Assembly (NCBI GenBank): GCA_021768485.1
Contig: JAIZVZ010000020.1
Span: 1-50,682, forward strand
From: Oxalobacteraceae bacterium
GTDB lineage: Bacteria > Pseudomonadota > Gammaproteobacteria > Burkholderiales > Burkholderiaceae_D
Direction: 5' to 3'
Length of the DNA: 50,682 nucleotides
The position numbers were made by a program, and so were the translations under genes. The notes under the pieces are model-generated. The model worked only from the letters and a program-made list of their open reading frames with translations, did not search any database and was not told where the DNA came from. Position 1 is the first letter of the stretch. Each line of letters starts with the position of its first letter. This document shows, one piece after another, positions 30,284-39,335 of this stretch.

Positions 30284-30584
30284 GTGGCGCTCTTTTCGGT
30301 GCTAAAGCAGGTATTTTGACAGAGTTCGCGATTCTCTTCCGGCGCCGCCCGCGGCTGTTTGCCGTCGCTGGCCCGGGCACGCCCGGGATCGGCTGTAGGG
30401 ATCGGCTGTAGGGCTCGCCCCGCAGGCGTCGTCGGCCGCTCTGCGGCCGCCATTCTTTGTCGGTCCTTTGCTGGTCCTGTGCCCGTTTTTCGTCCGTCTT
30501 TTTTGTTGCAGTTCTTATCGCCCGCCATTCGCCGCAGCGCTCGCCATCTCACCGGCGGCGTCCCATAAAAAAACCGGAGACAGC
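30284..30584. other. Divergent spacer selO / acyl-CoA ligase
   Basis: This 301-bp GC-rich region contains the duplicated 13-mer at 30385-30410 and no gene that I can support. An open frame leading into the ligase from 30468 lacks a ribosome site. Confidence 0.5.
30385..30410. repeat. Exact 13-bp tandem duplication GGGATCGGCTGTA
   Basis: Two identical contiguous copies are followed by GGG, in the selO/ligase divergent spacer. Confidence 0.85.
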
Positions 30585-32246
30585 ATGTCGACTTATCGCG
30601 CCAGCCCGCTCATGGGGCAGATGATGGACCAGCCCCTTTTAATTTCCAGCATTATCGAATTCGCCGACCGCCATTACGGCCACAGCGAAATCGTCTCGCG
30701 CCGGGTCGAAGGCGACCTCCATCGCTACACGTATCGCGATTGCCATCGGCGCGCGCGGCAGCTGGCCAATGCGCTGGCCGCGCTCGGCGTCGAGATGGGC
30801 CAGCGCGTCGGCACGCTGGCCTGGAACGGCTATCGCCATCTGGAAGCGTATTACGCCATTTCGGGCTCGGGCGCGGTACTGCATACGATTAATCCGCGCC
30901 TGTTTGCCGATCAGGTCGCCTATATCGTCGACCATGCACAAGACCAGTATCTGTTGTTCGACCTCAGTTTCTTGCCGCTGGTGACGGCGATCGCATCCCG
31001 CTGCCCAAGCGTGAAAGGCTGGATCGCGCTGTGCGACGCCGAGCGCATGCCCGACAGTGCGCTGCCCAATCTGCTGTGCTACGAGACCTTGCTGGCGCAG
31101 CAGACCGACGATTTTTCCTGGCCGCGCTTCGATGAAAACAGCGCCGCCAGCCTGTGCTATACCTCGGGCACCACAGGCCATCCGAAAGGCGCCCTGTATT
31201 CGCACCGCTCGACGCTGCTGCATGCCTACGGCTCGGCCATGCCGAATGCCTTGAACGTGTCTTCGCACGATACGGTCGCGCCGGTGGTGCCGATGTTTCA
31301 TGTCAATGCCTGGGGCTTGCCGTATTCGGCGCCGCTGGCCGGCGCCAAACTGGTGCTTCCGGGATCGGCGCTCGACGGCGCCTCGCTATACGATTTGTTC
31401 GAAGCCGAAGGCGTGACGTTTTCGGCCGGCGTGCCGACGGTCTGGCTCGGCCTGATCAATCACGTGATGCAGCACGGACTGCGTTTTTCGACGTTCCGCC
31501 GCACCGTGATCGGCGGCGCGGCCTGTCCGCCGGCGATGATGGCGACCCTGATCGACGAACTGCAGGTGGAGGCGATCCATGTCTGGGGCATGACCGAGAT
31601 GTCGCCGATAGGCACCACCGGCGGCTTGCAGGTCAGGCATCTGGCGCAAGACTTGCCCGCGCAGAGGGCCGTGCTGCAAAAGCAGGGCCACGCGGTTTTC
31701 GGCGTCGACCTGAAAATCGTCGACGACGCCGGCGTCGAATTGCCGTGGGATGGCGTCAGCTGCGGCAATCTGCTGGTCAAGGGGCCGTGGGTCATTTCGC
31801 GCTATTTCGGCGATGAGGATAGCGCGCTGGTCGACGGCGGCTGGTTCCCGACCGGCGACGTGGCCAGCATCGATGCCGACGGCTATATGCAGATCACCGA
31901 CCGCAGCAAGGATGTGATCAAGTCGGGCGGCGAGTGGATCGGCACGATAGAGCTCGAAAATATCGCAATGGCGCATCCGGCCGTGTTGCAGGCCGCCTGC
32001 ATCGGCTTGCCGCATCCGAAGTGGGATGAGCGGCCTCTGCTGCTGGTGGTGCTGCGCCAGGGCGTGGACTTGACGCTCGAGCAGATGCTGCAGTTTTACG
32101 AAGGAAAAATTGCCAAATGGTGGACGCCCGATGCCGTGGTCTTCGTCGACAGCCTGCCGCTGGGCGGCACCGGCAAATTATTGAAAAACAAGCTGCGCGA
32201 GCAGTACCGCGATTATCATTTTGCGGGCGCTAGCCAGGGCCGATAA
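30585..32246 (+). CDS. Medium/long-chain acyl-CoA ligase (AlkK-type AMP-forming)
   Basis: This 553-residue enzyme of the ANL superfamily activates a carboxylic acid with ATP and CoA. The start MSTYRASPLMGQMMDQPLLI at 30585 has GGAGA just upstream. The P-loop is YTSGTTGHPKG (about residue 192), the A5 motif is WGMTEMSP, and the adenylate-binding aspartate lies in WFPTGDVASID. The C-terminal swivel lysine is in LGGTGKLLKNKL. The sequence resembles AlkK-like fatty-acyl-CoA ligases and the related methylmercaptopropionate ligases, which cannot be separated here. It is co-oriented with a bifunctional beta-oxidation enzyme about 145 bp downstream. Confidence 0.88.
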   Translation: MSTYRASPLMGQMMDQPLLISSIIEFADRHYGHSEIVSRRVEGDLHRYTYRDCHRRARQLANALAALGVEMGQRVGTLAWNGYRHLEAYYAISGSGAVLHTINPRLFADQVAYIVDHAQDQYLLFDLSFLPLVTAIASRCPSVKGWIALCDAERMPDSALPNLLCYETLLAQQTDDFSWPRFDENSAASLCYTSGTTGHPKGALYSHRSTLLHAYGSAMPNALNVSSHDTVAPVVPMFHVNAWGLPYSAPLAGAKLVLPGSALDGASLYDLFEAEGVTFSAGVPTVWLGLINHVMQHGLRFSTFRRTVIGGAACPPAMMATLIDELQVEAIHVWGMTEMSPIGTTGGLQVRHLAQDLPAQRAVLQKQGHAVFGVDLKIVDDAGVELPWDGVSCGNLLVKGPWVISRYFGDEDSALVDGGWFPTGDVASIDADGYMQITDRSKDVIKSGGEWIGTIELENIAMAHPAVLQAACIGLPHPKWDERPLLLVVLRQGVDLTLEQMLQFYEGKIAKWWTPDAVVFVDSLPLGGTGKLLKNKLREQYRDYHFAGASQGR

Positions 32247-32390
32247 GCGCGCGCGCCGGCCGCGCCGGTGCCGTGCGGCGCGCGGAAAATGACAAAGGGC
32301 AAATGGCAAAACCGGTGCGCTTTTGAGGTATATTGCGCTCTCCGACGCTGCTGGATGGGCGTTTGTGTTCAAGGAAAACAAGGAAATCGC

Positions 32391-34478
32391 ATGACTGCCC
32401 ACTATCAGGTTCACGGCCAGGTTGCCGTCATCACATTCGACAACCCGCCCGTCAATGGCCTGGGACTGGCGACCCGCCTCGCGGTCGCCGCCGGCCTGCA
32501 GCAGGCGCTGGAGACGGACGCGGTCCAGGCCATCGTCATCACCGGCGCCGGCAAGGCCTTCTCCGGCGGCGCCGACATCCGCGAATTCAATTCGCCCAAG
32601 GCGCTGGCCGAACCGTCGCTGCATACGCTGATCGATATGGTCGAGCGTTCGTCCAAGCCGGTGATCGCCGCCATCAATGCCGTCTGCATGGGCGGCGGGC
32701 TGGAACTGTCGCTGGCCTGCAATTACCGCATTGCCCGTGCCGATGCCAAGATCGCCTTGCCCGAAGTGAAGCTGGGCCTGGTGCCGGGCGCCGGCGGCAC
32801 CCAGCGTCTGCCGCGCATGGTAGGCCTGGAGCAGGGGCTGAACATGATTGTCTCGGGCAATCCTGTGAGCGCCGACAAGCTCGCGGGCACGGCCTTGTTC
32901 AATGAATTGGTCGCCGCCGGTCAGGACGTGCTGGCGGCGGCGCTGCTCTTTGCCGGCAAGGTGGCCGCGCTGCGCCCGCTGCCGCGCGTGCGCGACTATA
33001 CGATCGATTATCCGCAGCACCAGGCTTTTCTGCAATTTGCGCGCAACAATGTCAAGGCGCAGGCCGGACCGTTTCCGGCGCCGCTCAAATGCGTCGAAGC
33101 GGTCGCCGCCAGCGTCACCATGCCTTTTGATGCCGGCATCAGGTTCGAGCGCGAACTGTTTTTTCAATTGGTGCAAAGCGCCGAATCGAAAGCGCTGCGC
33201 CACGCCTTTTTCAGCGAACGGCTGGCCGGCAAGCTGGCCGATGTCGGCGCCGACACGCCGCTGCGTGCCATCCATAGCGCCGCGGTGATCGGCACCGGCA
33301 CCATGGGCGCCGGCATTGCGATGAATTTTGCCAATGCCGGTATTGCGGTAACGCTGCTGGCAACCGGCCAGCAGCGGCTCGAGGCCACGCTGGCCAAGAT
33401 CGGCAAGTCCTACGAGGCGAGCGTGAAGAAAGGCCGGCTGACGCCGCAGGCGCTGGCGCAGCGGATGGCCCTGATTGCGGGCACGCTCGACTACCAGGCG
33501 CTGGCGCAGGCCGACATCGTGGTGGAAGCGGTGTATGAAGATATCGCGGTCAAGCAGACCGTGTTTGAAAAACTCGACGCCGTGATGAAGCCGGGCGCGA
33601 TCCTGGCCTCGAATACCTCGTCGCTGGACCTGAACCGGATCGCCGCCTTTACCGGGCGCCCGCAAGATGTGCTGGGCCTGCATTTTTTCAGCCCGGCCAA
33701 TGTCATGAAGCTGCTCGAGATCGTGCGCGCCGAGAAAACCGGCAAGGATGTGCTGGCGACGGCGCTGGCGCTGGCCAAAAAACTCGGCAAGACTGCGGTC
33801 GTGGCCGGCATCTGCGACGGCTTCATCGGCAACCGAATGCTCGAGCAATATGTGCGTCAGGCCGGATTTTTACTCGAGGACGGCTGTCTGCCGCAGCAGG
33901 TCGACAAGGCGATCGAACAGTTCGGCTTTGCGATGGGACCGTTCCGGGTCGCCGACATGGTCGGCATCGACGTCAGCTGGCAGATCCGGCAGCGGCGTTA
34001 CGTCGACAAGCCCGACGTCGTCTATCCGAAATTTGCCGACCGCCTGTACGATTTGGGGCGCTTCGGCCAGAAGAGCGGCGCCGGCTGGTACGACTACCGG
34101 CCCGGCGAGCGCGCGGCGCAGCCGTCCGAGACGGTCAACCAGATGATTGTCGCGCATTCGCAAGAGCTCGGCGTGACGCGGCGCCAGATCAGCGACGCCG
34201 AGATCGTCGAACGCCTGGTCTATGCGCTGGTCAACGAGGGCGCGCGCATTCTCGAGCAGGGCATCGCCCAGCGCGCCTCCGACATCGACATGGTGTATCT
34301 GAGCGGTTACGGCTTTCCGCTGGTGCGCGGCGGCCCGATGTTTTATGCCGATACGGTCGGTCTGTCCAAGGTGGCGGCCGGCATGGCCGGCTTTGCCAAT
34401 GGCCGGCATGGCGAGTCCTGGGCGGTGGCGCCTTTGCTGGCGCGGCTGGCGGCCGAGGGCAAGAGCTTCAATTCCTGA
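32391..34478 (+). CDS. Bifunctional enoyl-CoA hydratase / 3-hydroxyacyl-CoA dehydrogenase
   Basis: This 695-residue FadB/FadJ-like beta-oxidation protein hydrates enoyl-CoA and then oxidises the 3-hydroxyacyl-CoA with NAD. The start at 32391 has AAGGAA upstream. The N-terminal crotonase domain (1-190) shows GAGKAFSGGADIREF and both catalytic glutamates (GGGLELSL and PEVKLGLVPGAGGTQRLP). The Rossmann domain starts near residue 299 with GTGTMGAGIAMNFANAG, and the dehydrogenase histidine lies in GLHFFSPANVMKLLEI. Two C-terminal helical domains follow. A thiolase lies 2 kb downstream beyond a convergent transporter, so the classical fadBA pairing is interrupted. Confidence 0.95.
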   Translation: MTAHYQVHGQVAVITFDNPPVNGLGLATRLAVAAGLQQALETDAVQAIVITGAGKAFSGGADIREFNSPKALAEPSLHTLIDMVERSSKPVIAAINAVCMGGGLELSLACNYRIARADAKIALPEVKLGLVPGAGGTQRLPRMVGLEQGLNMIVSGNPVSADKLAGTALFNELVAAGQDVLAAALLFAGKVAALRPLPRVRDYTIDYPQHQAFLQFARNNVKAQAGPFPAPLKCVEAVAASVTMPFDAGIRFERELFFQLVQSAESKALRHAFFSERLAGKLADVGADTPLRAIHSAAVIGTGTMGAGIAMNFANAGIAVTLLATGQQRLEATLAKIGKSYEASVKKGRLTPQALAQRMALIAGTLDYQALAQADIVVEAVYEDIAVKQTVFEKLDAVMKPGAILASNTSSLDLNRIAAFTGRPQDVLGLHFFSPANVMKLLEIVRAEKTGKDVLATALALAKKLGKTAVVAGICDGFIGNRMLEQYVRQAGFLLEDGCLPQQVDKAIEQFGFAMGPFRVADMVGIDVSWQIRQRRYVDKPDVVYPKFADRLYDLGRFGQKSGAGWYDYRPGERAAQPSETVNQMIVAHSQELGVTRRQISDAEIVERLVYALVNEGARILEQGIAQRASDIDMVYLSGYGFPLVRGGPMFYADTVGLSKVAAGMAGFANGRHGESWAVAPLLARLAAEGKSFNS

Positions 34479-34521
34479 GCCGTCACGCGGGGCCGGCCCG
34501 GCGCCGGCAAATTCGGACAGA

Positions 34522-34552
34522 AAAAAAGCCGCTCTAAGGGAGCGGCTTTTTT
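34522..34552. terminator. Bidirectional terminator, beta-oxidation gene / MFS gene
   Basis: AAAAAAGCCGCTC pairs with GAGCGGCTTTTTT across TAAGG, between convergent genes. Confidence 0.92.
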
Positions 34553-34584
34553 ATGCGCGACGAGCGCGCTGCACGGGCACAAAC

Positions 34585-36276
34585 TTAATCGGTGGCGTAG
34601 ATGTCGTTGTCCTTGGTTTCCTTGACAAACAACATGCCGATCACAAATGTGATCAGGGCGATCACGATCGGATACCAGAGGCCGTAATAGATATCGCCTT
34701 TCAGTGCCACCAGCGCGAAAGCGGTGGTCGGCAGCAGGCCGCCGAACCAGCCGTTGCCGATATGGTAGGGCAGCGACATCGAGGTATAGCGGATCCGGGT
34801 CGGGAACATTTCGACCAGCATGGCGGCGATCGGACCATAGACCATCGTCACATACAGCACCAGGATGAACAGCAAGAGCAAGACCATCGGCTTGTTGATC
34901 TGATCGTTATCGGCCTTGCTAGGATAGCCGGCGGCCTTGACCGCGGCCCCGGTTTCCTTCTTGAAGGCCGCTTCCTGGGCCAGGCTGGCCTTGTCGAAGT
35001 TCAGGCCATCGGCTGTCATCTGCGCATTGAAGGACGAGATTTCCTTGTTCCCGATGCGAATCTTGGCAATGCTGCCGGCCGGGGCGTCGACCTTGTTGTA
35101 GTTGACCGATGCCGCCGACAGCGCCGCGGTGGCGATATCGCACGACGAACTGAACTTGGAGGTGCCGGTCAGGTTGAACTGGAAGTGGCAGGTGGCCGGG
35201 TCGGCGACCACGGTCACGGGTGCGTTTTGCAGTGCCGCTTCGAGCGCCGGATTGCCGTAGTGGGTCAGGGCCTTGAAGATCGGGAAGTAGGTCAGCGCGC
35301 CAATCAGGCAACCGGCCATGATGATGTTTTTGCGGCCGATCTTGTCCGACAGGCTGCCGAAGAAAATGAAGAAGGGCGTACCGAGCAGCAGCGCGCCCGC
35401 CAGCAGCAGATTGGCCGGCACCAGGTCGATTTTCAGGGTCTGCGTCATGAAGAACAGGGCATAGAACTGGCCTGTGTACCAGACCACGGCCTGGCCTGCG
35501 GTCAGGCCGACCAGCGCCAGGATCACGATCTTCAGATTGCCCCACTTGCCGAAGGCTTCGGTCAGCGGTGCTTTCGAGGTCTTGCCTTCGGCCTTCATCT
35601 TGGCGAAGGCCGGCGATTCATTCATCGACATCCGGATCCATACCGATACGCCCAGCAGGACTACCGAGACCAGGAAGGGAATGCGCCAGCCCCACTCGGC
35701 GAACGCTTCGACCGTCATGGCCTGACGGGTGCCGAGAATGACCAGCAGCGACAGGAACAGGCCCATGGTGGCCGTGGTCTGGATCCATGCCGTGAAGGAG
35801 CCGCGCTTGTCGTGCGGGGCGTGCTCGGCCACATAGGTGGCTGCGCCGCCGTATTCGCCGCCCAGCGCCAGGCCTTGCAGGATGCGCAGCGAAATCAGGA
35901 TAATCGGGGCGGCGATGCCGATCGACGAATAGCCGGGCAGGAGGCCGACAATGAAAGTCGAGGCGCCCATGATCAAAATCGTCACCAGGAAGGTATACTT
36001 GCGGCCAATCATGTCGCCGAGGCGGCCGAAGACGAGCGCGCCGAACGGGCGCACGATAAAGCCGGCGGCAAAGGCGAGCAGGGCAAAAATGAAGGTGGTG
36101 GTCGGATCGCCGATAAAAAACTTTTTAGCGATGAAGGCCGCCAGGGAACCGTACAGATAGAAATCGTACCATTCGAAAACGGTGCCAAGCGACGATGCGA
36201 AGATTACTTTACGCTCTTCCTTGGTAATGCCTGGCGATGGAGCTTGTGCCATGCCGGCTGCTGGGGCGTGTGCCAT
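34585..36276 (-). CDS. MFS transporter, metabolite:H+ symporter (MHS) type with periplasmic insert
   Basis: This 563-residue major facilitator protein probably imports a small organic acid or osmolyte with protons. The start MAHAPAAGMAQAPSPGITKE at 36276 has AAGGAG six bases upstream. The N-terminal motif FASSLGTVFEWYDFYLYG and the loop RPFGALVFGRLGDMIGRK mark the MHS (ProP/ShiA-like) family. There are 12 predicted helices, but about 120 extra hydrophilic residues (approximately 325-460) are inserted in the C-terminal half. They contain two cysteines (ATCHFQF and SSSCDIA) that could form a disulfide in the periplasm. The substrate is unknown. Its promoter region is shared with the divergent thiolase, so a link to acyl metabolism is possible. 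Confidence 0.9.
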   Translation of the reverse strand: MAHAPAAGMAQAPSPGITKEERKVIFASSLGTVFEWYDFYLYGSLAAFIAKKFFIGDPTTTFIFALLAFAAGFIVRPFGALVFGRLGDMIGRKYTFLVTILIMGASTFIVGLLPGYSSIGIAAPIILISLRILQGLALGGEYGGAATYVAEHAPHDKRGSFTAWIQTTATMGLFLSLLVILGTRQAMTVEAFAEWGWRIPFLVSVVLLGVSVWIRMSMNESPAFAKMKAEGKTSKAPLTEAFGKWGNLKIVILALVGLTAGQAVVWYTGQFYALFFMTQTLKIDLVPANLLLAGALLLGTPFFIFFGSLSDKIGRKNIIMAGCLIGALTYFPIFKALTHYGNPALEAALQNAPVTVVADPATCHFQFNLTGTSKFSSSCDIATAALSAASVNYNKVDAPAGSIAKIRIGNKEISSFNAQMTADGLNFDKASLAQEAAFKKETGAAVKAAGYPSKADNDQINKPMVLLLLFILVLYVTMVYGPIAAMLVEMFPTRIRYTSMSLPYHIGNGWFGGLLPTTAFALVALKGDIYYGLWYPIVIALITFVIGMLFVKETKDNDIYATD

Positions 36277-36539
36277 GCTTGTCTCCTTAAAGGATTGATC
36301 AATCGTGCAAGCTCTAGCTGTCCAGCTTGCGTATTGTTAGTGTGTCACTCCAACCTTACGTGATACTTGCTTGAATCTTACAGAACCTTACAGCGTATAT
36401 TGCTTATTGGAATTGTTTTCGGTAGTTATTCACTGGTATTGCTTGTGATTTTCCACCGGGAAAATTTACGAGCGGCCGAGCCGATTTCCGTTATGCTTCC
36501 ACGCTGTTGGCAAACTGTGTTTTTTTACTGGAGTTAAAA
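36277..36539. promoter_or_regulatory. Divergent promoter region MFS / thiolase with 12-bp palindrome
   Basis: GATTGATCAATC at 36293-36304 is a perfect palindrome just upstream of the MFS ribosome site (AAGGAG) and may be an operator. The rest of the spacer is AT-rich; I could not assign firm -35/-10 boxes for either gene. Confidence 0.35.
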
Positions 36540-37718
36540 ATGAGCGATGCTGTCATCGTATCTACAGCCCGCACTGCGCTGGCCAAATCGTGGAAGGGCG
36601 CTTTCAACATGACGCATGGCGCGGCGCTCGGCGGCCATGTGCTGGCGCAGGCGATTGCGCGGGCCGGCATCGCGGCCGACGAAGTCGAGGATGTGATCGT
36701 CGGCTGCGCCTATCCGGAAGGCGCGACCGGCAGCAATATTGCGCGCCAGATCGCCTTGCGCGGCGGCTGCCCGGTCGCCACCGGCGGCGTGACCGTCAAC
36801 CGTTTTTGTTCGTCGGGCTTGCAAACCATCGCCTTTGCGGCGCAGCGCATCATGGCCGGCGAAGGCGATGTTTATGCCGCCGGCGGCGTCGAATCGATTT
36901 CGTGCGTGCTGCAGGAAGCCAATCGCCACATGCGCGAAGACAGCTGGCTCGTAAAAAACAAGCCCGAAATTTACTGGCCGATGCTGCAGACGGCCGAAAT
37001 GGTCGCCAAACGCTACCGCATCAGCCGCGAACGGCAGGACGAATATGGCGTGCAGAGCCAGCAGCGGGCCGCGGCAGGCCAGGCCGCGGGCCTGTTCGAG
37101 CGCGAGATCGCGCCGATGACGACCATCATGGGCGTGGCCGACAAGGCCTCGGGCATGCTGATGACGCGTGAAGTGACGATTTCCCACGACGAGGGAATTC
37201 GCGCCGACACCACCCTCGAGGGCGTGGCGAAGATCCGCAGCGCGGTGCCGGGCGGCGTGATCGCGGCCGGCAATGCCAGCCAGTTCTCGGACGGCGCGGC
37301 GATGACGATCGTCATGAATAGCCGGCTCGCCGAAGCGCGCGGCCTGCAGCCGCTGGGGATTTTTCGCGGTTTCGCGGTGGCCGGCTGCGAACCCGATGAA
37401 ATGGGCATCGGTCCCGTCTTTGCGGTGCCAAAATTATTAAAGAAGGCCGGACTGTCGGTTGCCGATATCGGCCTGTGGGAACTCAACGAGGCATTTGCGG
37501 TGCAAGTCTTGTATTGCGCCGACAAGCTCGGCATTCCGATGGAGCGTCTCAATGTCAATGGCGGCGCGATCGCGGTCGGCCATCCCTTTGGCATGTCCGG
37601 CGCCAGGCTGACCGGTCACGCGCTAATCGAAGGCAAGCGGCGCGGCGTCAGGTATGTGGTGGTCACGATGTGCGTCGGCGGCGGCCAGGGCGCTGCCGGC
37701 CTGTTCGAGGTGCTGTAA
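36540..37718 (+). CDS. Acetyl-CoA C-acyltransferase (thiolase)
   Basis: This 392-residue degradative or biosynthetic thiolase cleaves 3-ketoacyl-CoA with CoA or condenses acetyl-CoA. The start [20 protein letters not shown] at 36540 has GGAG six bases upstream. The nucleophile is Cys90 ([11 protein letters not shown]), the histidine is His348 ([12 protein letters not shown]), and the second cysteine is Cys378 ([11 protein letters not shown]), at positions equal or close to those in well-studied thiolases. It may complete beta-oxidation with the ligase and hydratase/dehydrogenase upstream. Whether it prefers acetoacetyl-CoA or longer chains is not visible. Confidence 0.95.
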   Translation: MSDAVIVSTARTALAKSWKGAFNMTHGAALGGHVLAQAIARAGIAADEVEDVIVGCAYPEGATGSNIARQIALRGGCPVATGGVTVNRFCSSGLQTIAFAAQRIMAGEGDVYAAGGVESISCVLQEANRHMREDSWLVKNKPEIYWPMLQTAEMVAKRYRISRERQDEYGVQSQQRAAAGQAAGLFEREIAPMTTIMGVADKASGMLMTREVTISHDEGIRADTTLEGVAKIRSAVPGGVIAAGNASQFSDGAAMTIVMNSRLAEARGLQPLGIFRGFAVAGCEPDEMGIGPVFAVPKLLKKAGLSVADIGLWELNEAFAVQVLYCADKLGIPMERLNVNGGAIAVGHPFGMSGARLTGHALIEGKRRGVRYVVVTMCVGGGQGAAGLFEVL

Positions 37719-37805
37719 GCGGGCCCCGTTTTCCACGGCGCCCGGTAAGGAAATCGCGGCGATAGTGATTGAATTAATTAAACAAATAGGACAGGCGATC
37801 TGATC

Positions 37806-38237
37806 ATGGCAAGCGAAAAAAAACTGCGCATTAATTTTGGCGACTGGGATGCGGTCATTGCCGACGCCTATGCGATCCGCGAAGATGTCTTTGTCGAAGA
37901 GCAGCAGATTCCGCTCGCGCTGGAATTCGATGCGATCGACGCCCAATGCCTGCATGCGGTGGTGTACGCCGGTAACGATGCCGTCGGCACCGGGCGCTTG
38001 CTGCCCGATGGTTATATCGGCCGCATTGCGGTGCGGCGCGCGGCGCGCGGCATGGGGGTCGGCACGCAAGTGCTGCAAGGCTTGCTGGACAAGGCGCGCG
38101 AGCGCGGCCAGCGCCAGGTCACGCTCAATGCGCAGATCCAGGCCGAGCCGTTTTATGCGCATTTCGGTTTTGTGCGCGAGGGCGCGCCGTTCGACGAAGC
38201 CGGTATCGCGCATATCGCGATGACGCTGGTATTCTGA
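37806..38237 (+). CDS. GNAT family N-acetyltransferase (ElaA/YjcF-like)
   Basis: This 143-residue acetyl-CoA-dependent acetyltransferase has the signature AIREDVFVEEQQIPLALEFD near the N-terminus, typical of ElaA/YjcF-like GNATs. The CoA-binding motif A region is IGRIAVRRAARGMGVGTQVL, and the C-terminal strand FYAHFGFVREGAPFDEAGI completes the fold. The substrate is unknown. It is 87 bp downstream of the thiolase gene and converges on the NRDE gene. Confidence 0.88.
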   Translation: MASEKKLRINFGDWDAVIADAYAIREDVFVEEQQIPLALEFDAIDAQCLHAVVYAGNDAVGTGRLLPDGYIGRIAVRRAARGMGVGTQVLQGLLDKARERGQRQVTLNAQIQAEPFYAHFGFVREGAPFDEAGIAHIAMTLVF

Positions 38238-38257
38238 AGCTGACATTGCGGCGCCGA

Positions 38258-38278
38258 GCTGCCGCCATGCGCGGCAGC
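38258..38278. other. Stem-loop between convergent GNAT and NRDE genes
   Basis: GCTGCCGC (38258-38265) pairs with GCGGCAGC (38271-38278) around CATGC. There is no T tract. It may act as a weak bidirectional stop or protect 3' ends. Confidence 0.4.
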
Positions 38279-38298
38279 GCCGGCATCGGCGGCCGACC

Positions 38299-39036
38299 TC
38301 AGCGCAGGATCAATTCCTTGAGTTCCGACGGCGCTTCCGCATGCAGCTTGACCAGGGTCGAGGAGCGCGTGCCGTAATTGGGACTTTCGATGCAGACCGC
38401 CGACAGCATGCGTTCGAGTTCGAGCGCCACGCCGGTATCGGGCAGGCGCACATCGCGGGCGCGGCTGGTGTCGGCCAGCATTTCGAAATAGGCGGCGTCG
38501 GGCGCGCCCTGGCATAGCAGGCTCGAAAACTGGGCCTTGGTCTTGATCAGTTTGGGCCACGGCGTATCGAGCAGCGCATTCGACAGGCCGTAGATGCCGG
38601 GCGCCAGCGGCTGGCCGTTGCGCGGGTCGCTGCCGGCGCGGTTCGAATACCAGATCAGCGTGTGCTGGTCGCCCAGGATCAGGTTGAAGCCGTTGTAGCG
38701 GTCGGCGTTCGGCGCAATGGCGGCGATGTACTCGGCCGCCGTCTTTTCGCTTTTCAGATAATCGGCCACCAGCGCCCCGCGCGAGGGCGCGTCCGCCATC
38801 TGTTTCTGTTTTGCGCGGAAATTGGTGATCGCCGCAAAGCGCGACTGGCCGCCAGGGCCTTGCGCAATGCCCATCCAGGTGCCGCCGCCGTCGAGGTCGC
38901 GCCCGCCATAGACGTTCGGACAGTCGTCCCAGGCGGCCGCCGCAACGGTGCGGCGGGCATAGAATTCATCGCGGTTGGCTACCGCAAAAAGCGGCGTCCG
39001 GGGCAGCATTTGCCAGGCAAATACGATCAGGCACAT
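38299..39036 (-). CDS. NRDE (TANGO2-like) family protein
   Basis: This 245-residue protein begins MCLIVFAWQ and carries ANRDEFYARRT, the motif that names the family. A Cys at position 2 is conserved in the family. Further segments are GGRDLDGGGTWMGI and RYNGFNLILGD. The biochemical role in bacteria is not established; the eukaryotic relative TANGO2 is linked to lipid/heme handling. The gene overlaps the end of the DUF4936 gene by ten bases and is the last gene of the ygfZ-DUF4936-NRDE minus-strand unit. Confidence 0.9.
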   Translation of the reverse strand: MCLIVFAWQMLPRTPLFAVANRDEFYARRTVAAAAWDDCPNVYGGRDLDGGGTWMGIAQGPGGQSRFAAITNFRAKQKQMADAPSRGALVADYLKSEKTAAEYIAAIAPNADRYNGFNLILGDQHTLIWYSNRAGSDPRNGQPLAPGIYGLSNALLDTPWPKLIKTKAQFSSLLCQGAPDAAYFEMLADTSRARDVRLPDTGVALELERMLSAVCIESPNYGTRSSTLVKLHAEAPSELKELILR

Positions 39037-39320
39037 GGCGTCATATCCATAAAAAGTTCAGTGTGGCGAGGTCCGCTGATGAATTCCTTGAGGCCCGCTT
39101 GCGCCGCGGCATCGGCTGCCGTGCGCGCAAAGTCGGGGGCGATGTCCAGGTAAATTTCCATCCAGGTTTGCAGTCCGCGCGGGCTGTCCGGCTTGCGTTT
39201 CAAGGCCGTGCCGCCGCAGGCCCCGCGCAGGCGCTGCTGCAGCGCTTGCACCAGTTGCTGCAGGCGCGCGGCATGCGCGGACTCGACTTCGTAATACACG
39301 TATAAATCCATCTTGAGCAT
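39027..39320 (-). CDS. DUF4936 family protein
   Basis: This 97-residue protein begins MLKMDLYVYYEVE and contains RKPDSPRGLQTWMEIYLDI. It is a small alpha/beta protein of unknown function that I associate with Burkholderiales genomes, where it commonly sits next to ygfZ. The ATG at 39320 is preferred; one three codons later is possible. It lies 15 bp after ygfZ and overlaps the NRDE gene, so the three are probably co-translated. A role connected with YgfZ (Fe-S cluster repair) is guilt by association only. Confidence 0.8.
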   Translation of the reverse strand: MLKMDLYVYYEVESAHAARLQQLVQALQQRLRGACGGTALKRKPDSPRGLQTWMEIYLDIAPDFARTAADAAAQAGLKEFISGPRHTELFMDMTPCA

Positions 39321-39335
39321 CTATTACCAAGCATC

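Noticed and set aside
32178-33848. 556-codon frame antisense to the hydratase/dehydrogenase gene
   Set aside because: It lies opposite unmistakable crotonase and dehydrogenase motifs and has no recognisable product.
34345-36363. 672-codon plus-strand frame opposite the MFS gene
   Set aside because: The minus strand encodes a clear 12-helix transporter; the plus frame has no domain and starts inside the beta-oxidation gene.
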